A stretch of DNA of 49,540 bases from positions 1 to 49,540 of the forward strand of contig MAAI01000071.1 of NCBI GenBank assembly GCA_002163115.1. Reading direction: 5' to 3'. The DNA comes from Methylophaga sp. 41_12_T18 (lineage in GTDB: Bacteria > Pseudomonadota > Gammaproteobacteria > Nitrosococcales > Methylophagaceae). The notes beneath the pieces are model-generated. The model searched no databases. It was not told where the DNA came from and saw only the letters and a program-made list of their open reading frames with translations. Every line of letters starts with the position of its first letter. Position 1 is the stretch's first letter. Made by a program: the position numbers and the translations under genes. Positions 47,730-49,540 of this stretch are shown here, piece after piece.

Positions 47730-49151
47730 ATGACCATTCGTACTCGATTTGCCCCTAGCCCAACCGGTTATTTACATGTCGGTGGTGCACGTACAGCCTT
47801 ATTTTCATGGCTGTATGCACGAAAACATGGTGGTCAGTTTATTTTACGAATTGAAGATACTGATTTAGAACGTTCAACAGCAGAATCGGTGAATGCGATA
47901 TTAGAAGGCATGACTTGGTTAGGTTTGGAATACGATGAAGGACCTTTCTATCAAACTCATCGTTTTGACCGTTATAAAGAAGTGATTAAGCAATTAATCG
48001 AGCAAGGTGATGCTTATCCTTGTTATTGCTCCAAAGATGAATTGAATGACATGCGTGACCAACAACGAGCTAATAAAGAAAAGCCTCGATATGATGGCCG
48101 TTGTCGCCATTTAACTTCTGCTAAACCAGGTGTAGAACCGGTTATTCGATTTAAAAATCCTACGACGGGGACTGTGATTGTTAAAGATGAAGTGCGTGGT
48201 GAGGTTGAATTTAAAAATAGTGAGCTAGATGATCTGGTTATTGCTCGCCCTGATGGTTCGCCTACATACAATTTAACAGTTGTGGTCGATGATTTAGATA
48301 TGGGCTTAACTCATGTTATTCGTGGCGATGACCATTTAAATAACTCGCCAAGACAAATCAACATCTTCACTGCATTAAAAGCAGAGCCGCCTGTATTTGC
48401 ACATGTGCCAATGATTTTAGGTGATGATGGCGCTCGGTTATCAAAGCGTCATGGTGCGGTTAGTGTGATGAGTTACCGTGATGAAGGGTATTTACCAGAA
48501 GCTTTATTGAATTATTTAGTGAGATTAGGTTGGTCTCATGGTGATCAAGAAATATTTTCAGTAGATGAAATGATTGCGTTATTTGATATTGATAGCGTTA
48601 ATAAATCAGCCTCAAGTTTTAATACTGACAAACTACTATGGCTAAACCAGCAATATATAAAAAATAGTACAGCTGAGCATGTCGCCCATCATTTAAGTTG
48701 GCATATGGGTGAAAGGAGCATTGATCCCGTTACGGGGCCAAATTTAGCTGCTGTAGTTGAGTTGCAGCAAGAACGTGCCAAGACTTTAGTCGAAATGGCT
48801 GATAATAGTTGTTTCTTTTATCAAGCAGTTGAAGAGTTTGATGAAAAAGCCGCCCGGAAAAATCTAACAACTAAAAGCCAAGAAATATTAGAAGAAATGT
48901 TACAAAGGCTATCTGCCCTTGAATTGTGGCAAGCAGAACCGATTCATAAAGAGGTTAAAGATTGTTCAGTAGATAGAGAAATAGGTATGGGCAAAGTAGC
49001 TCAACCAATTCGAGTTGCTATTACGGGCAATACTATCTCACCACCGCTAGATCTTACTTTGGAATTACTCGGTAGAGAGCGCACATTGAGCGCGATTCGC
49101 TATGCGATTGATTGGATCAAAGCTAAGAGCAGCGATCTTGACGGAGCATAA
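47730..49151 (+). CDS. gltX: Glutamyl-tRNA synthetase
   Basis: Class Ic enzyme of 473 aa. The ATG at 47730 ([19 protein letters not shown]) is preferred over an in-frame ATG at 47667, as the family starts here and a GAGAG site precedes it. The HIGH motif is HVGG and KMSKS is [18 protein letters not shown] after it belongs to the zinc-type segment. The C-terminal anticodon domain is complete. It stands alone between the quinoprotein accessory genes and the methanol dehydrogenase gene. Confidence 0.97.
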   Translation: MTIRTRFAPSPTGYLHVGGARTALFSWLYARKHGGQFILRIEDTDLERSTAESVNAILEGMTWLGLEYDEGPFYQTHRFDRYKEVIKQLIEQGDAYPCYCSKDELNDMRDQQRANKEKPRYDGRCRHLTSAKPGVEPVIRFKNPTTGTVIVKDEVRGEVEFKNSELDDLVIARPDGSPTYNLTVVVDDLDMGLTHVIRGDDHLNNSPRQINIFTALKAEPPVFAHVPMILGDDGARLSKRHGAVSVMSYRDEGYLPEALLNYLVRLGWSHGDQEIFSVDEMIALFDIDSVNKSASSFNTDKLLWLNQQYIKNSTAEHVAHHLSWHMGERSIDPVTGPNLAAVVELQQERAKTLVEMADNSCFFYQAVEEFDEKAARKNLTTKSQEILEEMLQRLSALELWQAEPIHKEVKDCSVDREIGMGKVAQPIRVAITGNTISPPLDLTLELLGRERTLSAIRYAIDWIKAKSSDLDGA

Positions 49152-49204
49152 GAGATTATTGGTTTCGGTATAAGAAGCGTTTATTTTCAACGTTTTAGCG
49201 GTTC

Positions 49205-49298
49205 GGGAAAAAGTTCCCAAAAAAAATATGAAAAAACTCACAAAAAAACCAAGAATTAGGCTTGACTATCAGTTTTAGTGCGATTAATGTTTGCAAAC
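49205..49298 (+). promoter_or_regulatory. Upstream regulatory region with phased A-tracts and a palindrome
   Basis: GGGAA-AAAG-TTCCC at 49205-49218 is followed by A-runs of 8, 6 and 7 bases at 49219-49226, 49231-49236 and 49242-49248, about 11 bases apart, which should bend DNA. A 10-bp perfect palindrome, GTTTGCAAAC, lies at 49289-49298, just upstream of the -35 box. Together they look like an activator-controlled promoter. Confidence 0.45.
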
Positions 49299-49314
49299 GC
49301 ATGAGGTTCAATTT

Positions 49315-49343
49315 TGGACAGATTCGTGTCGTATACATACAAT
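49315..49343 (+). promoter_or_regulatory. Promoter of the methanol dehydrogenase gene
   Basis: TGGACA, a 17-base spacer, TACAAT; both hexamers are 5/6 to consensus. The predicted transcript starts near 49350, giving a leader of about 20 bases before AGAGGA and the ATG at 49371. Confidence 0.55.
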
Positions 49344-49370
49344 AAATAAAGCCATTTAGAGGAAATATTT

Positions 49371-49540
49371 ATGAAGCTGAAAACTTTATCATTAGTCATG
49401 ATGTCATTAGCTGCTACAGGTGTAGCTGTTGCTGATGAAATCGGTACTATGCAAGAAAATGAAAATAACTGGGTATCTGCAGCCGGTAACTATAACAACC
49501 AACGTTATAGCAAACTAGCTCAAATCAACAAAGATAATGT
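49371..49540 (+). CDS. PQQ-dependent methanol dehydrogenase large subunit, N-terminal part
   Basis: Cut by the window end after 56 codons. Signal peptide MKLKTLSLVMMSLAATGVAVA, then a mature start with NNWVSAAGNYNNQRYSKLAQ and INKDNV. This is the N-terminus of the MxaF/XoxF family, which oxidises methanol in the periplasm with PQQ and Ca (MxaF) or a lanthanide (XoxF). RYSKLxQINxxNV is closer to XoxF, while NNWV is also seen in MxaF. The decisive lanthanide Asp is outside the window. AGAGGA lies seven bases before the ATG. The SoxYZ-like pair nearby fits either type. Confidence 0.85.
   Translation, partial: MKLKTLSLVMMSLAATGVAVADEIGTMQENENNWVSAAGNYNNQRYSKLAQINKDN

Overview
The window reads as a chromosomal segment of an aerobic methylotrophic gammaproteobacterium, most like Methylophaga or a close relative. 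The assignment is inferred from gene content. Housekeeping blocks have gammaproteobacterial order (ispB / rplU-rpmA-obgE-proB / rpsT; uvrA opposite an MFS gene and ssb; glyQ-glyS-gmhB-plsC). They sit beside a tetrahydromethanopterin C1 cluster (mtdA- and mtdB-like dehydrogenases, a beta-RFAP synthase homologue, an ATP-grasp enzyme), quinoprotein accessory genes and, at the right edge, the start of a PQQ methanol dehydrogenase. Composition looks moderately AT-rich. I see no tRNA, rRNA, CRISPR array or intact insertion sequence.

Layout. 1-2.5 kb: end of a site-2 protease gene, trpS (a TrpRS with a four-cysteine Fe-S motif) and rluB. 2.5-7.9 kb (minus strand): a diguanylate cyclase, a YciK-like dehydrogenase, a lipoprotein, hpnE-hpnD for squalene, and ispB. 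8.0-12.7 kb: rplU-rpmA-obgE-proB, then a second, divergent trpS lying between proB and rpsT. 12.8-16.9 kb: exonuclease III, an AmpG-like permease, an unknown membrane-anchored protein and a Bcr/CflA exporter. 17-21.9 kb: a heavy-metal efflux operon (czcI-like, czcB, czcA) with no outer-membrane gene. 21.9-27.3 kb: ssb, yajR, uvrA and a CYTH protein. 27.3-28.7 kb: a small accessory patch with inverted repeats, a charged 58-aa ORF, and a HEPN/AbiU2-like gene interrupted by an in-frame amber codon. 28.7-31.7 kb: gshB-apbE-tonB-like operon. 31.9-34.6 kb: a Gram-negative sortase with its VIT/vWA substrate. 34.6-41.0 kb: glyQS-gmhB-plsC and a FimX-like degenerate GGDEF/EAL protein. 41.3-45.2 kb: the H4MPT cluster. 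45.4-47.6 kb: quinoprotein-associated genes. 47.7-49.2 kb: gltX. 49.2-49.5 kb: a structured promoter region and the methanol dehydrogenase start.

How it fits together. The right end forms a methanol-oxidation neighbourhood. The quinoprotein dehydrogenase makes formaldehyde in the periplasm, the SoxYZ-like carrier and metallo-beta-lactamase-fold protein are its usual accessory partners, and the mtdA/mptG/mtdB operon supplies cytoplasmic H4MPT-linked C1 oxidation and a cofactor-biosynthesis step. The points most worth a second look are the duplicated TrpRS pair (one Fe-S type, one with the active-site His replaced by Gln), the interrupted HEPN gene, the sortase pair, a four-cysteine periplasmic protein in the quinoprotein locus, and the phased A-tracts plus palindrome upstream of the methanol dehydrogenase promoter.
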